Below, piece by piece: positions 1 through 7,194 of a stretch of 7,398 bases of DNA. The notes beneath the pieces were generated by a model. It did no database searches and was not told where the DNA came from. It worked only from the letters and a program-made list of their open reading frames with translations. The stretch is from Dysgonamonadaceae bacterium (GTDB taxonomy: Bacteria; Bacteroidota; Bacteroidia; Bacteroidales; Azobacteroidaceae). Where the stretch lies: the NCBI GenBank assembly GCA_031255425.1, contig JAIRSN010000222.1, positions 1 to 7,398 on the forward strand, in the 5' to 3' direction. Numbering within the stretch: position 1 is the stretch's first letter; every line of letters begins with the position of its first letter. The translations under genes were made by a program, and so were the position numbers.

Positions 1-1370
1 TGGGGACGGATGCCTTTCAGGAGATAGACGTCATCGGCATTACGCAACCGATTACCAAATGGGCGTGCCAGATACGGAAAGCGGAAGACATCCCCTGGGC
101 GGTTGCGCGGGCGTTCTACATTGCCTCCAGCGGGCGTCCGGGACCGGTGGTGCTGGACATCACCAAAAACGCCCAGATCGGGACAACCGGCTACCAACCG
201 GTCACGATAGACCTGGTACGCTCTTACATCCCCGTTCCCGACACCGACCCGGAAAGCCTGACAGCGGCGGCAAAGCTGATCAACCAGGCAAAGAAACCTT
301 TGGCAATGGTGGGGCAGGGCGTTATCCTCGGCAATGCCGAAGAAGCCTTACTGAACTTTTTGCGGAAAGCCGATATTCCGGCGGCGTCTACGATGCTGGG
401 GCTTTCGGCGCTTCCCTCCGACGAGCCGCTGAACAAGGGCATGTTGGGGATGCACGGGAATATCGCGCCGAACCTGAAAACCGCCGAATGTGATGTGCTG
501 ATCGCCATCGGGATGCGTTTCGACGACCGGGTGACCGGCGACCTGGACCGGTATGCGAAACAGGCGCGGATTATCCATTTCGATATTGATCCTTCCGAAA
601 TCGATAAGAACGTGAAAACGGATGTGGCGGTACTGGGCGATGTCAAAGAGACCCTGGCGGCGGTGACAAACCTGCTGAAAGAAAACCGGCACACCGGATG
701 GAAAGCGAGCTTCGACGCGCCGCAGGAAATGGAAACGCGGGTCGTCGTCAACCGGGAACTGTATCCGGAAAGCGGTCCCCTGAGGATGGGCGAAGTGGTG
801 AACAAAGTCTCCGAAGCGACCGGGCACGAGGCGGTTCTGGTAACGGATGTCGGTCAGAACCAGATGATGAGTGTGCGTTATTTCAAATCCAGGCGGACCC
901 GGAGCGTGGTCACTTCGGGCGGTCTGGGGACTATGGGCTTCGGCTTGCCCGCTGCCATCGGCGCCAAGTTCGGCGCGCCGGAACGGACGGTCTGCCTGTT
1001 TACGGGGGACGGCGGGCTGCAAATGACGATGCAGGAACTGGGAACGATTATGCAGTCGAATGTCGAGGTGAAAATCATTCTTTTGAACAACCATTTTCTG
1101 GGGATGGTGCGGCAATGGCAGGAGCTGTTCCATGCCGGGCGTTATTCCGGAACCCCGATGGAAAACCCCGACTACATGCAAATTGCGGCAGCCTACCGTA
1201 TTCCGGGACGGACTGTCGAAACGCGCGAAGAATTGGACGGGGCGATCCGGGAGATGCTGGAAACGAAAGGCCCCTACCTGCTGGAAGCAAAAGTGATACG
1301 GAAAGGCATGGTTTATCCGATGGTGCCGGCAGGCGCTGCGGTCACAGATATATTATTAGGAGATGAATAG
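1..1370 (+). CDS. ilvB: Acetolactate synthase large (catalytic) subunit, 5' truncated by window edge
   Basis: This is the catalytic subunit of acetohydroxyacid synthase. It condenses two pyruvates, or pyruvate with 2-oxobutyrate, in the first common step of valine, leucine and isoleucine synthesis, using thiamine diphosphate, Mg2+ and FAD in the cytoplasm. The frame is open from base 3, beginning GTDAFQEIDVIGITQPITK, a conserved stretch near residue 110 of the family. About 455 residues are present of a usual 560-590, so the missing part holds most of the N-terminal Pyr domain, including the catalytic Glu. The central FAD-associated domain carries RFDDRVTG (516-539). The C-terminal ThDP domain carries the GDG...NN signature: GDGG from 1005 and LNN ending at 1091. 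An internal ATG at 147 lies mid-domain and is not the start. The stop codon overlaps ilvN by 8 bp, suggesting translational coupling of the two subunits. Any leader or attenuator would lie outside the window. Confidence 0.97.
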   Translation, partial: GTDAFQEIDVIGITQPITKWACQIRKAEDIPWAVARAFYIASSGRPGPVVLDITKNAQIGTTGYQPVTIDLVRSYIPVPDTDPESLTAAAKLINQAKKPLAMVGQGVILGNAEEALLNFLRKADIPAASTMLGLSALPSDEPLNKGMLGMHGNIAPNLKTAECDVLIAIGMRFDDRVTGDLDRYAKQARIIHFDIDPSEIDKNVKTDVAVLGDVKETLAAVTNLLKENRHTGWKASFDAPQEMETRVVVNRELYPESGPLRMGEVVNKVSEATGHEAVLVTDVGQNQMMSVRYFKSRRTRSVVTSGGLGTMGFGLPAAIGAKFGAPERTVCLFTGDGGLQMTMQELGTIMQSNVEVKIILLNNHFLGMVRQWQELFHAGRYSGTPMENPDYMQIAAAYRIPGRTVETREELDGAIREMLETKGPYLLEAKVIRKGMVYPMVPAGAAVTDILLGDE

Positions 1371-1914
1371 CGACAAATTATTTACGGTGACGATTTTTTC
1401 GGAAAACACCGTCGGGCTGTTAAATCAGATCACGATTATTTTTACGCGCCGGGGACTGAATATCGAAACCTTGTCCGTTTCCCCCTCGGCGATCGAAGGC
1501 ATCCACAAGTTTACGGTCACGACCTATACCAACGGCGAGACCATCGAGAAGGTAGTGAAGCAAATCGACAAACGGGTGGATATTCTGAAAGCATATTACA
1601 ATACCGACGAAGACCTGGTCTTTCAGGAAATCGCGTTGTACAAGATTTCTACCGAAAAATTATTATCTTTGGGGTCGATTGAAGATATTGTCCGCCGGTA
1701 TAATGCCCGCATACTGGATCTGACCGAGACGTGTACGGTGCTGGAGAAGACCGGTCATTATAACGAAACACAGGCGCTTTTCAACGAGTTGAGGGAGAAA
1801 ACAGGCGTTTTACAATTCATTCGGTCCGGACGAATAGCCATCACAAAATCCAAAGTGGAACGATTAAGCGACATGCTTGCCGCGATGGAAAAGAAACTCA
1901 ATCGGAAAAAGTAA
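1363..1914 (+). CDS. ilvN: Acetolactate synthase small (regulatory) subunit
   Basis: This 183-residue protein is the regulatory partner of IlvB. It stimulates the catalytic subunit and normally confers feedback inhibition by valine. Residues about 6-77 form an ACT domain, with the signature around VGLLNQITIIFTRRGLNIE. Aligned by eye to E. coli IlvH, N15, G18 and N33 correspond to its effector-site N11, G14 and N29, so valine sensitivity is plausible (inference). Residues about 84-165 match the C-terminal domain typical of long small subunits, including LQFIRSGRIAI. Length is normal for the family. The ATG at 1363 gives the expected N-terminus. The sequence AGGAG directly abuts this ATG with no spacer, which is too close for a classical Shine-Dalgarno, so initiation may depend on coupling to the overlapping end of ilvB. 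A thioesterase gene follows after 26 bp. Confidence 0.97.
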   Translation: MNSDKLFTVTIFSENTVGLLNQITIIFTRRGLNIETLSVSPSAIEGIHKFTVTTYTNGETIEKVVKQIDKRVDILKAYYNTDEDLVFQEIALYKISTEKLLSLGSIEDIVRRYNARILDLTETCTVLEKTGHYNETQALFNELREKTGVLQFIRSGRIAITKSKVERLSDMLAAMEKKLNRKK

Positions 1915-1940
1915 GAACGTTTAATCTACAAATTACAGGA

Positions 1941-2681
1941 ATGTTACCTAAAACAAGTTCATTTAAGTTTCACATCGAATCGTATGTATGTGATTTCAAA
2001 GGGAAGGCGACCCTTCCGGTGATCAGTAATTTTATTTTGCAGGCGGCGACCATCCACGCGCACGAACGCGGGTTCGGATACAGCAATATCCTGAAGGACA
2101 ATGTCGCCTGGGTTTTGTCGCGGCTTTCCGTCGAGTTGTCGGACTATCCGGAACACGACGAAGACCTGACGGTGGAAACCTGGGTGGAAGACGTCGCGCG
2201 TTTCTTTACCCAGCGCTGCTTCCGCTTTCTGAACCGGGAAGACCGGGTCATCGGTTATGCCCGCACAATCTGGGCGGCGATCGACATCGAAACCCGCCGG
2301 CCGATTGATATTCCGTCGTGGCGTCCCGACTTGCAGGACTACATCGAGGCGGAGAAAGACTGTCCGGTCGGGAAAATGGCGAAGATTCCGCCGATCGGCA
2401 ACACCGAACCCTGCATGGGCTACTCGGTGCGTTACAGCGATATTGACATCAACAAACACATGAACAGCGTCAAGTACATCGAGCATATTGTGAATACCTT
2501 CGACCTGGATCTTTTTAAGGAAAAGTTCATCCGCAAGTTCGAAATTGTATACCTGCTGGAAGGTTCTTTCGGCGATAAACTGAAATTATATAAACAAGCT
2601 GTTTCTGAAAATGAATACCTGATCGACACCAAGAAAGGAGAGGATTCCATTTGCCGAAGCAGGATTTGTTGGACGGAATAA
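1941..2681 (+). CDS. Acyl-ACP thioesterase, FatA/FatB-like double hotdog
   Basis: This 246-residue cytoplasmic protein resembles the bacterial acyl-ACP thioesterase family related to plant FatA/FatB, which hydrolyses acyl-ACP to free fatty acid. The first hotdog half spans about residues 5-130 (for example FHIESYVCDFKGKATLPVIS, then VAWVLSRLSVEL). The second half starts near 158 with RYSDIDINKHMNSVKYIEH. There D169, N171 and H173 match the catalytic D-x-N-x-H motif of plant enzymes. E207 aligns with the conserved Glu of the plant EYRREC segment, while the following Cys position is Gly; the family does not strictly need that Cys. A thioesterase at this place, between ilvN and ilvC, is a layout I recall from other Bacteroidales. 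It may link branched-chain precursors with branched fatty acid metabolism, but substrate and role are inference. There is no signal peptide. The start is the first ATG, again with AGGA immediately adjacent. Confidence 0.9.
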   Translation: MLPKTSSFKFHIESYVCDFKGKATLPVISNFILQAATIHAHERGFGYSNILKDNVAWVLSRLSVELSDYPEHDEDLTVETWVEDVARFFTQRCFRFLNREDRVIGYARTIWAAIDIETRRPIDIPSWRPDLQDYIEAEKDCPVGKMAKIPPIGNTEPCMGYSVRYSDIDINKHMNSVKYIEHIVNTFDLDLFKEKFIRKFEIVYLLEGSFGDKLKLYKQAVSENEYLIDTKKGEDSICRSRICWTE

Positions 2682-2702
2682 AACTAAATAAAATAGAAAA
2701 GC

Positions 2703-3293
2703 ATGAGAAACGTGAAAAAAATGGGAACGATATTGGTATGCCTCCTGGTAGTCCAGGCAGGATTGTCCCAGAATTACAAAGGCGCGATGCCTAATTTAAG
2801 AACGATTTTGAAAGTAGACGGCGGCACACAGGGCTTGGGCTTGTCGTTTGAAACGCCTGTCACGCCGGAGTTCCTGCTGGAAGTGGAAACCGGACTGGGC
2901 GGCGGATACGTGGTGGAAAAACAGCGGGTGCGGTACCTGACCAACTACGACGACCCGTCGTTGGTGGGCGCCGTGAAGGGCAGTTTTTATTTCAACCGGG
3001 AAAGAAGGTACGAAAACGGCAATACCCTGATGCAAAATTCCGGTAATTTTGTAGGCCTGGGGGTGAAGTATGCTTCCTCCGGATTGATTAAAAACCTGGA
3101 GCCCCACAATATCCTCCTGACACATCTGCACCTGGGGCTGAAACGGGCGTTTGATAAGAACTGGTCGTTCAGCGGACTGGTGGGCGTCGGCTACGCGCAC
3201 AACCTGGATTGGAAATCCGGCGAAGACTATCCGGGCGGGGAAGTGAAGATTACCCACCTGCTGGAAATAAAAATTTCATATATATTAAATTGA
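2703..3293 (+). CDS. Secreted protein, probable small outer-membrane beta-barrel, function unknown
   Basis: I do not recognise a specific family. The 196-residue product begins with a signal peptide: basic MRNVKKM, a hydrophobic core TILVCLLVV, and a likely cleavage after AGLS before QNYKG, close to the Ala/Ser-Gln ends common in Bacteroidetes exported proteins. There is no lipobox Cys at the cleavage site. The mature part (about 174 residues) has many Gly-rich stretches with alternating polar and hydrophobic residues (GLGLSFETPV, FVGLGVKYASSG, FSGLVGVGYAHNL), and it ends in a strand-like LLEIKISYILN. This fits a roughly 8-stranded porin-like barrel, but is inferred by eye. The gene sits 21 bp after the thioesterase and 15 bp before ilvC on the same strand, so it should be co-transcribed with them. 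Upstream is A-rich with no Shine-Dalgarno. A second ATG (2721) would cut the basic n-region and is less likely as the start. Confidence 0.75.
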   Translation: MRNVKKMGTILVCLLVVQAGLSQNYKGAMPNLRTILKVDGGTQGLGLSFETPVTPEFLLEVETGLGGGYVVEKQRVRYLTNYDDPSLVGAVKGSFYFNRERRYENGNTLMQNSGNFVGLGVKYASSGLIKNLEPHNILLTHLHLGLKRAFDKNWSFSGLVGVGYAHNLDWKSGEDYPGGEVKITHLLEIKISYILN

Positions 3294-3308
3294 TAAACAA
3301 GAACTGAA

Positions 3309-4355
3309 ATGGCAGTCATGAATTTTGGCGGCGTGAACGAACAGGTCGTTACCCGCGAAGAGTTTTCGTTAGCGAAAGCACAAGAGTTATTAAAAGGTGA
3401 AACCATCGCCGTCATCGGCTATGGAGTACAGGGTCCGGGACAGTCGCTGAATCTGCGCGACAACGGTTTCAATGTGATCGTCGGGCAGCGCAAGGGCGGC
3501 AAGACCTGGGACAAAGCCGTTGCTGACGGTTGGATTCCGGGCGAAACGCTGTTTGAGATTGAGGAAGCCGCCCGGCGGGGGACCATCCTCCAGTACCTGC
3601 TGTCCGACGCGGCGCAGATCGAAGTATGGCCGCGCATCAAACCCTGTCTGACGGATGGGAAAGCGTTGTATTTTTCGCACGGGTTCGGCATCACGTACAA
3701 AGAGCGGACCGGAATCGTTCCGCCCGCCGGCGTCGATGTGATTCTGGTGGCGCCCAAAGGTTCGGGCACCTCCCTGCGCCGGATGTTCCTGGAGGGACGC
3801 GGGTTAAATGCCAGCTTCGCCGTATTCCAGGACGCCACCGGCAAAGCGCGGGAACGCACCATCGCCCTGGGTATCGGCGTGGGTTCCGGCTACTTGTTCG
3901 AAACCGATTTCAAGCGGGAAGTCTATTCCGACCTTACCGGCGAACGCGGCACCTTGATGGGTGCGATACAGGGCATCCTGTCGGCACAGTACGCGGTGCT
4001 GCGCGAGAACGGACATTCTCCCTCGGAAGCCTTCAACGAGACGGTCGAAGAACTGACGCAATCGCTGATGCCGCTCTTTGCCGAAAAAGGGATGGACTGG
4101 ATGTATGCCAACTGTTCCACGACGGCACAACGCGGCGCCCTGGACTGGATGGGCGCTTTCCACGACGCAACGAAGCCGGTTTTTGAAAAACTCTACCGGG
4201 AGGTCGCCAATGGAAACGAAGCCCAGCGGTCGATCGACACCAACTCCAAGCCGGACTACCGCGAAGGACTGGAACGGGAATTGAAAAATTTGCGGGAAAG
4301 CGAAATGTGGCAGGCTGGCGCCACCGTGCGGAAACTGAGGCCGGAGAATCACTGA
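3309..4355 (+). CDS. ilvC: Ketol-acid reductoisomerase
   Basis: This enzyme converts acetolactate or acetohydroxybutyrate to the dihydroxy acid, using NAD(P)H and Mg2+, the step after IlvBN. The 348-residue length and wording match the Bacteroidetes form as I recall it. The Rossmann fold carries G37-Y-G39-V-Q-G42. A basic loop after the second strand (Q60-R-K-G-G-K65) suggests NADPH preference. H124 in YFSHGFG is the expected catalytic His. The knotted C-terminal domain has metal-ligand positions D208 and E212 (SDLTGE), and E244 and E248 in FNETVEE, spaced 32 and 36 residues after E212 as in class I enzymes. The dinucleotide motif reads GYGVQGPGQ rather than the common GYGSQGHAH, a lineage variant and not a defect. 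The start at 3309 gives MAVMNFGG; the ATG at 3318 is an alternative. No Shine-Dalgarno is visible. The gene closes the operon. Confidence 0.97.
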   Translation: MAVMNFGGVNEQVVTREEFSLAKAQELLKGETIAVIGYGVQGPGQSLNLRDNGFNVIVGQRKGGKTWDKAVADGWIPGETLFEIEEAARRGTILQYLLSDAAQIEVWPRIKPCLTDGKALYFSHGFGITYKERTGIVPPAGVDVILVAPKGSGTSLRRMFLEGRGLNASFAVFQDATGKARERTIALGIGVGSGYLFETDFKREVYSDLTGERGTLMGAIQGILSAQYAVLRENGHSPSEAFNETVEELTQSLMPLFAEKGMDWMYANCSTTAQRGALDWMGAFHDATKPVFEKLYREVANGNEAQRSIDTNSKPDYREGLERELKNLRESEMWQAGATVRKLRPENH

Positions 4356-4380
4356 TCGATTCTCCGCCTCTTTCGGGTTT
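4342..4380 (+). terminator. Hairpin at the ilvC stop codon, possible weak terminator
   Basis: CGGAGAATC (4342-4350) and GATTCTCCG (4358-4366) form a perfect 9-bp stem with a 7-nt loop, and the ilvC stop codon TGA lies in the loop. The following bases CCTCTTTCGGGTTT hold only short T runs, so it is an imperfect intrinsic terminator. It may instead protect the mRNA 3' end. It lies 25 bp beyond the clpB stop, so it could also be read at the end of the clpB transcript, but no T tract follows on that strand. Confidence 0.5.
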
Positions 4381-4390
4381 CCGTGGCGGT

Positions 4391-6979
4391 TTAATTCTTG
4401 ATTTTTAATTCTTTCTCTTCTACGTCAATCACAACCGGCAGGTTGTGATTGACTTTTCCCCCTAAAATATCCCTGGACAACGGATTCAGCACACACCGCC
4501 GGATGACGCGCTTCACCGGGCGGGCGCCGAATTGCGGGTCGAAGCCTTCTTCGGAGATAAAGGCGACGGCGGCATCGGTGAATTGCAGGTCGATGCCGTT
4601 GGCGTGCAACTGTTCTTTCACGCCGGACAACTGAAGCCGGACGATGTCCCGGATTTCCGTTTCGCTCAGGGGCGTAAACATGATGACCTCGTCGATCCGG
4701 TTCAGGAACTCCGGGCGGACGGTTTTCTTCAGCAGGTCCAACACTTCGTTTTTGGTGCTTTCGATGATCCGGTCTTTGTTGCCCGCGTTCAGTTGTTCGA
4801 AACGTTCGCGGATAACCGGCGAGCCGAGGTTGGAGGTCAGGATGATAAGGGTGTTTTTGAAGTTCACGACCCGTCCCTTGTTGTCGGTCAGGCGGCCGTC
4901 GTCCAGCACTTGCAGCAGGACGTTGAAGACGTCGGGGTGGGCTTTTTCGATTTCGTCGAACAGGACCACCGAGTAGGGTTTCCGGCGGACGGCTTCGGTC
5001 AGTTGCCCGCCTTCTTCGTACCCGACGTATCCCGGAGGCGAACCGATCAGGCGCGTCACGCTGAATTTCTCCTGGTATTCGCTCATGTCGATGCGCGTCA
5101 GCCGGTTTTCGTCGTCGAACAGGTATTCTGCCAACGCCTTTGCCAGCTCGGTTTTCCCGACGCCGGTGGTTCCCAGGAAGATAAACGAACCGATGGGGCG
5201 TTTGGGGTCTTGCAGCCCGGCGCGGCTCCGGCGGATGGCGTCCGAGACGGCGGCTATCGCTTCGTCCTGACCAACCACGCGGCGGTGCAGTTCTTCTTCC
5301 AGGTGCAACAGCTTGTCCGATTCGCTCTGCAACATCTTGCCGACCGGGATGCCGGTCCAGCGGGAGACGATGTCGGCAATGTCGCCGGCGTCGACTTCTT
5401 CCTTGATCATCGCGCCCGGTCCCTGCATAACGCCCAGCTCCTGCTGGTACTGTTCGATTTCTTCTTCCTTCCGGCGCAGCAGCCCGTAACGGATTTCCGC
5501 TACTTTTCCGTAATCGCCTTCGCGTTCCGCCCGGTCGGCGCGGTACTTCAGGTCTTCCATCTCAATTTTATCCTGTTGGATTTTGTTGATGATTTCCCGC
5601 TCCGACTCCCATTGGGCTTTGAACTGCGCTTCTTCTTCCCGCAGGTCGGCGATTTCCTTGTCCAACGGATCCTGTTTCTCCGTGTTCTTTTCGCGTTTGA
5701 GGGCTTCCCGCTCTATTTCCAACTGCGTGATTTTGCGGGTGATCTCGTCCAGTGCTTCCGGAACGGAGTCGACCTGCATCCGCAGCCTGGCGGCGGCTTC
5801 GTCCATCAGGTCGATCGCCTTGTCCGGCAGGTAACGGTCGGTGATGTAGCGGCTCGACAACTGTACGGAGGCGATGATTGCCTCGTCCTTGATCCGTATT
5901 TTGTGGTGGTTTTCGTACTTCTCTTTCAGTCCCCGCAGGATGGAGACGGCGTCCGTCTCGCTGGGTTCGTCGATCAGCACCTGCTGGAAACGGCGTTCCA
6001 ATGCCTTGTCTTTCTCGAAATACTTCTGGTATTCGTTCAGGGTGGTGGCGCCGATCGACCGCAGTTCGCCGCGCGCCAACGCCGGTTTCAGGATGTTGGC
6101 GGCGTCCATCGCGCCCTCGCCCCCGCCGGCGCCGACCAGGGTGTGGATCTCGTCGATAAACAGGATGATCTCGCCGTCCGAGCCGGTGACTTCGTTGACC
6201 ACCGCTTTCAGCCGTTCTTCAAACTCGCCCTTGTACTTCGCACCGGCGATCAGGGCGCCCATATCCAGCGAGTAAATCTGTTTGGATTTCAGGTTGTCGG
6301 GGACGTCGCCGCGCACAATCCGGTGGGCGAGTCCTTCGGCAATCGCGGTCTTTCCCACGCCCGGTTCGCCGATCAGGACCGGGTTGTTCTTGGTCCGCCG
6401 GCTCAGGATCTGGAGTACGCGGCGGATCTCCTCGTCGCGCCCGATGACCGGATCCAACTTCCCTGCCCGGGCGCGTTCGTTCAGGTTGATGGCGTATTTC
6501 GCCAGCGCCTGGTAGGTGTCCTCCGCCGATTCGCCGGTCACTTTGTTGCCGTTCCGCAGCTCGCGGATCGCCGTTTGCAATTCCTTTTCGGTCATCCCGG
6601 CGTCTTTCAGCAGGCTGGCGACCGGGCTTTTCTCCAGCAGCAACGCCAGAATCAGCAGTTCGACGGATACATACCGGTCGCCCAACTTCGCGCGGAGGTC
6701 TACCGCCCGTTGGAGGACGGCATGGCTTTCCCGGCTCCAGTAGGGTTCTCCTCCCGACACTTTCGGGTACGAATCGATTTCCCGGTCCAATACCGCGTGC
6801 AGGTTCTGCGCGGGAATCCCCATCTTGCGGAAGAGGAAGTTCGTGAGGCTTTCCGCTTCGTCCAGAATGGCTTTCATCAGGTGCGCCGGCTCGACCGCCT
6901 GCTGGTTTTTCCGCTGCGCAAGGTCCAGGCTCTTTTGAATAACTTCCTGTGCCTTGATGGTAAATGACTGCATATTCAT
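4391..6979 (-). CDS. clpB: ATP-dependent chaperone/disaggregase ClpB
   Basis: ClpB is the hexameric AAA+ (Hsp100) disaggregase that, with DnaK, pulls polypeptides out of heat-induced aggregates in the cytoplasm. The 862-residue length is typical. In order: the N-terminal Clp repeat domain (about 1-145); AAA-1 with Walker A GEPGVGKT (204-211), pore-loop Tyr249 in KYKGEFEER, Walker B ILFIDE (to E277) and arginine-finger region R329/R330; a coiled-coil middle domain (about 409-525) rich in Glu, Lys and Arg; and AAA-2 with Walker A GTTGVGKT (603-610), pore loop [13 protein letters not shown] (Tyr651), Walker B VVLFDE (D675, E676), FLNRID and sensor-2 GAR (818-820). The middle domain separates ClpB from ClpA and ClpX, and no ClpP-binding tripeptide is evident. 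The start at 6979 is supported by a well-placed AAAGGAG; Met3 (6973) would be 13 nt away. All catalytic motifs are intact. The gene is convergent with ilvC, with stop codons 35 bp apart. Confidence 0.98.
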   Translation of the reverse strand: MNMQSFTIKAQEVIQKSLDLAQRKNQQAVEPAHLMKAILDEAESLTNFLFRKMGIPAQNLHAVLDREIDSYPKVSGGEPYWSRESHAVLQRAVDLRAKLGDRYVSVELLILALLLEKSPVASLLKDAGMTEKELQTAIRELRNGNKVTGESAEDTYQALAKYAINLNERARAGKLDPVIGRDEEIRRVLQILSRRTKNNPVLIGEPGVGKTAIAEGLAHRIVRGDVPDNLKSKQIYSLDMGALIAGAKYKGEFEERLKAVVNEVTGSDGEIILFIDEIHTLVGAGGGEGAMDAANILKPALARGELRSIGATTLNEYQKYFEKDKALERRFQQVLIDEPSETDAVSILRGLKEKYENHHKIRIKDEAIIASVQLSSRYITDRYLPDKAIDLMDEAAARLRMQVDSVPEALDEITRKITQLEIEREALKREKNTEKQDPLDKEIADLREEEAQFKAQWESEREIINKIQQDKIEMEDLKYRADRAEREGDYGKVAEIRYGLLRRKEEEIEQYQQELGVMQGPGAMIKEEVDAGDIADIVSRWTGIPVGKMLQSESDKLLHLEEELHRRVVGQDEAIAAVSDAIRRSRAGLQDPKRPIGSFIFLGTTGVGKTELAKALAEYLFDDENRLTRIDMSEYQEKFSVTRLIGSPPGYVGYEEGGQLTEAVRRKPYSVVLFDEIEKAHPDVFNVLLQVLDDGRLTDNKGRVVNFKNTLIILTSNLGSPVIRERFEQLNAGNKDRIIESTKNEVLDLLKKTVRPEFLNRIDEVIMFTPLSETEIRDIVRLQLSGVKEQLHANGIDLQFTDAAVAFISEEGFDPQFGARPVKRVIRRCVLNPLSRDILGGKVNHNLPVVIDVEEKELKIKN
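4424..4457 (+). terminator. 13-bp perfect hairpin plus TTTT inside the clpB 3' end; candidate terminator of the ilv operon
   Basis: GTCAATCACAACC (4424-4436) pairs perfectly with GGTTGTGATTGAC (4441-4453) around the 4-nt loop GGCA. TTTT follows at 4454-4457 on the + strand. In this direction it has the form of an intrinsic terminator for transcripts leaving ilvC, about 70-100 nt past the stop. It lies wholly within clpB, whose minus-strand codons there read [10 protein letters not shown]. On the minus strand no T run follows, so it is not an obvious clpB terminator. Confidence 0.55.
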
Positions 6980-6986
6980 ACTGTTT

Positions 6987-6993
6987 CTCCTTT
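6987..6993 (-). promoter_or_regulatory. Strong Shine-Dalgarno of clpB
   Basis: AAAGGAG on the minus strand stands 7 nt before the ATG at 6979, and 13 nt before the alternative Met3 codon, so it favours the first ATG. It is the only well-spaced purine-rich ribosome site in this window. The ilv operon genes lack one or have it touching the start codon. Confidence 0.75.
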
Positions 6994-7026
6994 CTTGAAT
7001 AAATGGTTTGTTTTATCCGGAAACAA

Positions 7027-7059
7027 CAAAGTTTTTGCCAATGCTGCCGGCGTGACAAA
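7027..7059 (-). promoter_or_regulatory. Candidate Bacteroidetes-type promoter of clpB
   Basis: On the minus strand TTTG (7059-7056) is followed after 21 nt by AAACTTTG (7034-7027). This resembles the Bacteroidetes primary-sigma consensus, TTTG about 19-21 nt before TAnnTTTG, with one mismatch in the fixed -7 bases. An A-rich tract (7090-7074) lies just upstream, like an UP element. The implied transcription start near 7020 gives a leader of about 40 nt carrying the Shine-Dalgarno. No CIRCE-like operator is visible. Confidence 0.45.
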
Positions 7060-7065
7060 GTGACA
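7052..7065. repeat. Tandem GTGACA pair over the clpB -33 region
   Basis: GTGACA occurs at 7052-7057 and again at 7060-7065, separated by AA (8-nt period). On the clpB strand this reads TGTCAC-TT-TGTCAC and includes the proposed -33 TTTG. A direct pair at this place could be an operator or activator site for heat-shock control, but I know of no regulator to assign. Confidence 0.35.
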
Positions 7066-7155
7066 GGGCTTTGCTTTTTTGTTTTTATCGGATGGGGGAT
7101 GATGTCTCCCAAAACCTCATTTCCACCTAATTTTATTAACAAACAACCTCAGTAG

Positions 7156-7168
7156 GCGGCGCAGCCGC
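7156..7168. repeat. Small GC hairpin inside the inverted-repeat centre
   Basis: GCGGC-GCA-GCCGC forms a 5-bp perfect stem with a GCA loop directly after the left arm. A similar GCA-loop hairpin occurs in the block to the right, at 7328-7342, hinting that the two parts belong to one repeat family. Confidence 0.5.
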
Positions 7169-7178
7169 TTTAATATTT

Positions 7179-7194
7179 TAATGAGGTAATGAGG
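7179..7194 (+). repeat. Tandem duplicate of TAATGAGG
   Basis: TAATGAGG occurs twice head to tail in the centre of the inverted-repeat element. The related AATGAGGT is also part of the right arm (7256-7263) and, inverted, of the left arm (7114-7121), so this short word appears four times within 156 bp. Confidence 0.5.

Noticed and set aside
147..149. ATG at 147 as the start of ilvB
   Set aside because: The same frame is open back to base 3 and encodes conserved acetolactate synthase sequence, so the gene is cut by the window edge and this ATG is not the start.
1664..1671. TATCTTTG in ilvN, an exact match to the -7 consensus TAnnTTTG
   Set aside because: No TTTG stands 19-21 nt upstream (the nearest TTG is 25 nt away), and it lies inside a coding region of a compact operon. 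An 8-mer with two free positions is expected by chance.
4532..6967. An 811-codon open frame on the + strand, opposite clpB
   Set aside because: It is exactly antisense to an intact clpB with all AAA+ motifs. The product is composed of low-complexity Val, Phe, Gln, Asp and Arg text with no recognisable domain. Long antisense frames are common opposite GC-rich genes.
7056..7085. CAAAG-N8-CTTTG followed by a T-rich run, like a weak + strand terminator
   Set aside because: The stem is only 5 bp, no + strand gene ends nearby, and the T run is better explained as the A-rich tract upstream of the clpB promoter on the other strand.
6219..7142. A 307-codon minus-strand frame starting in the left repeat arm and overlapping the clpB 5' end
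   Set aside because: Most of it is the out-of-frame shadow of the clpB N-terminal region and is rich in Arg, Pro and Gly. Only its first residues (IKLGGNEV) are of note, because they are shared with the right repeat arm.
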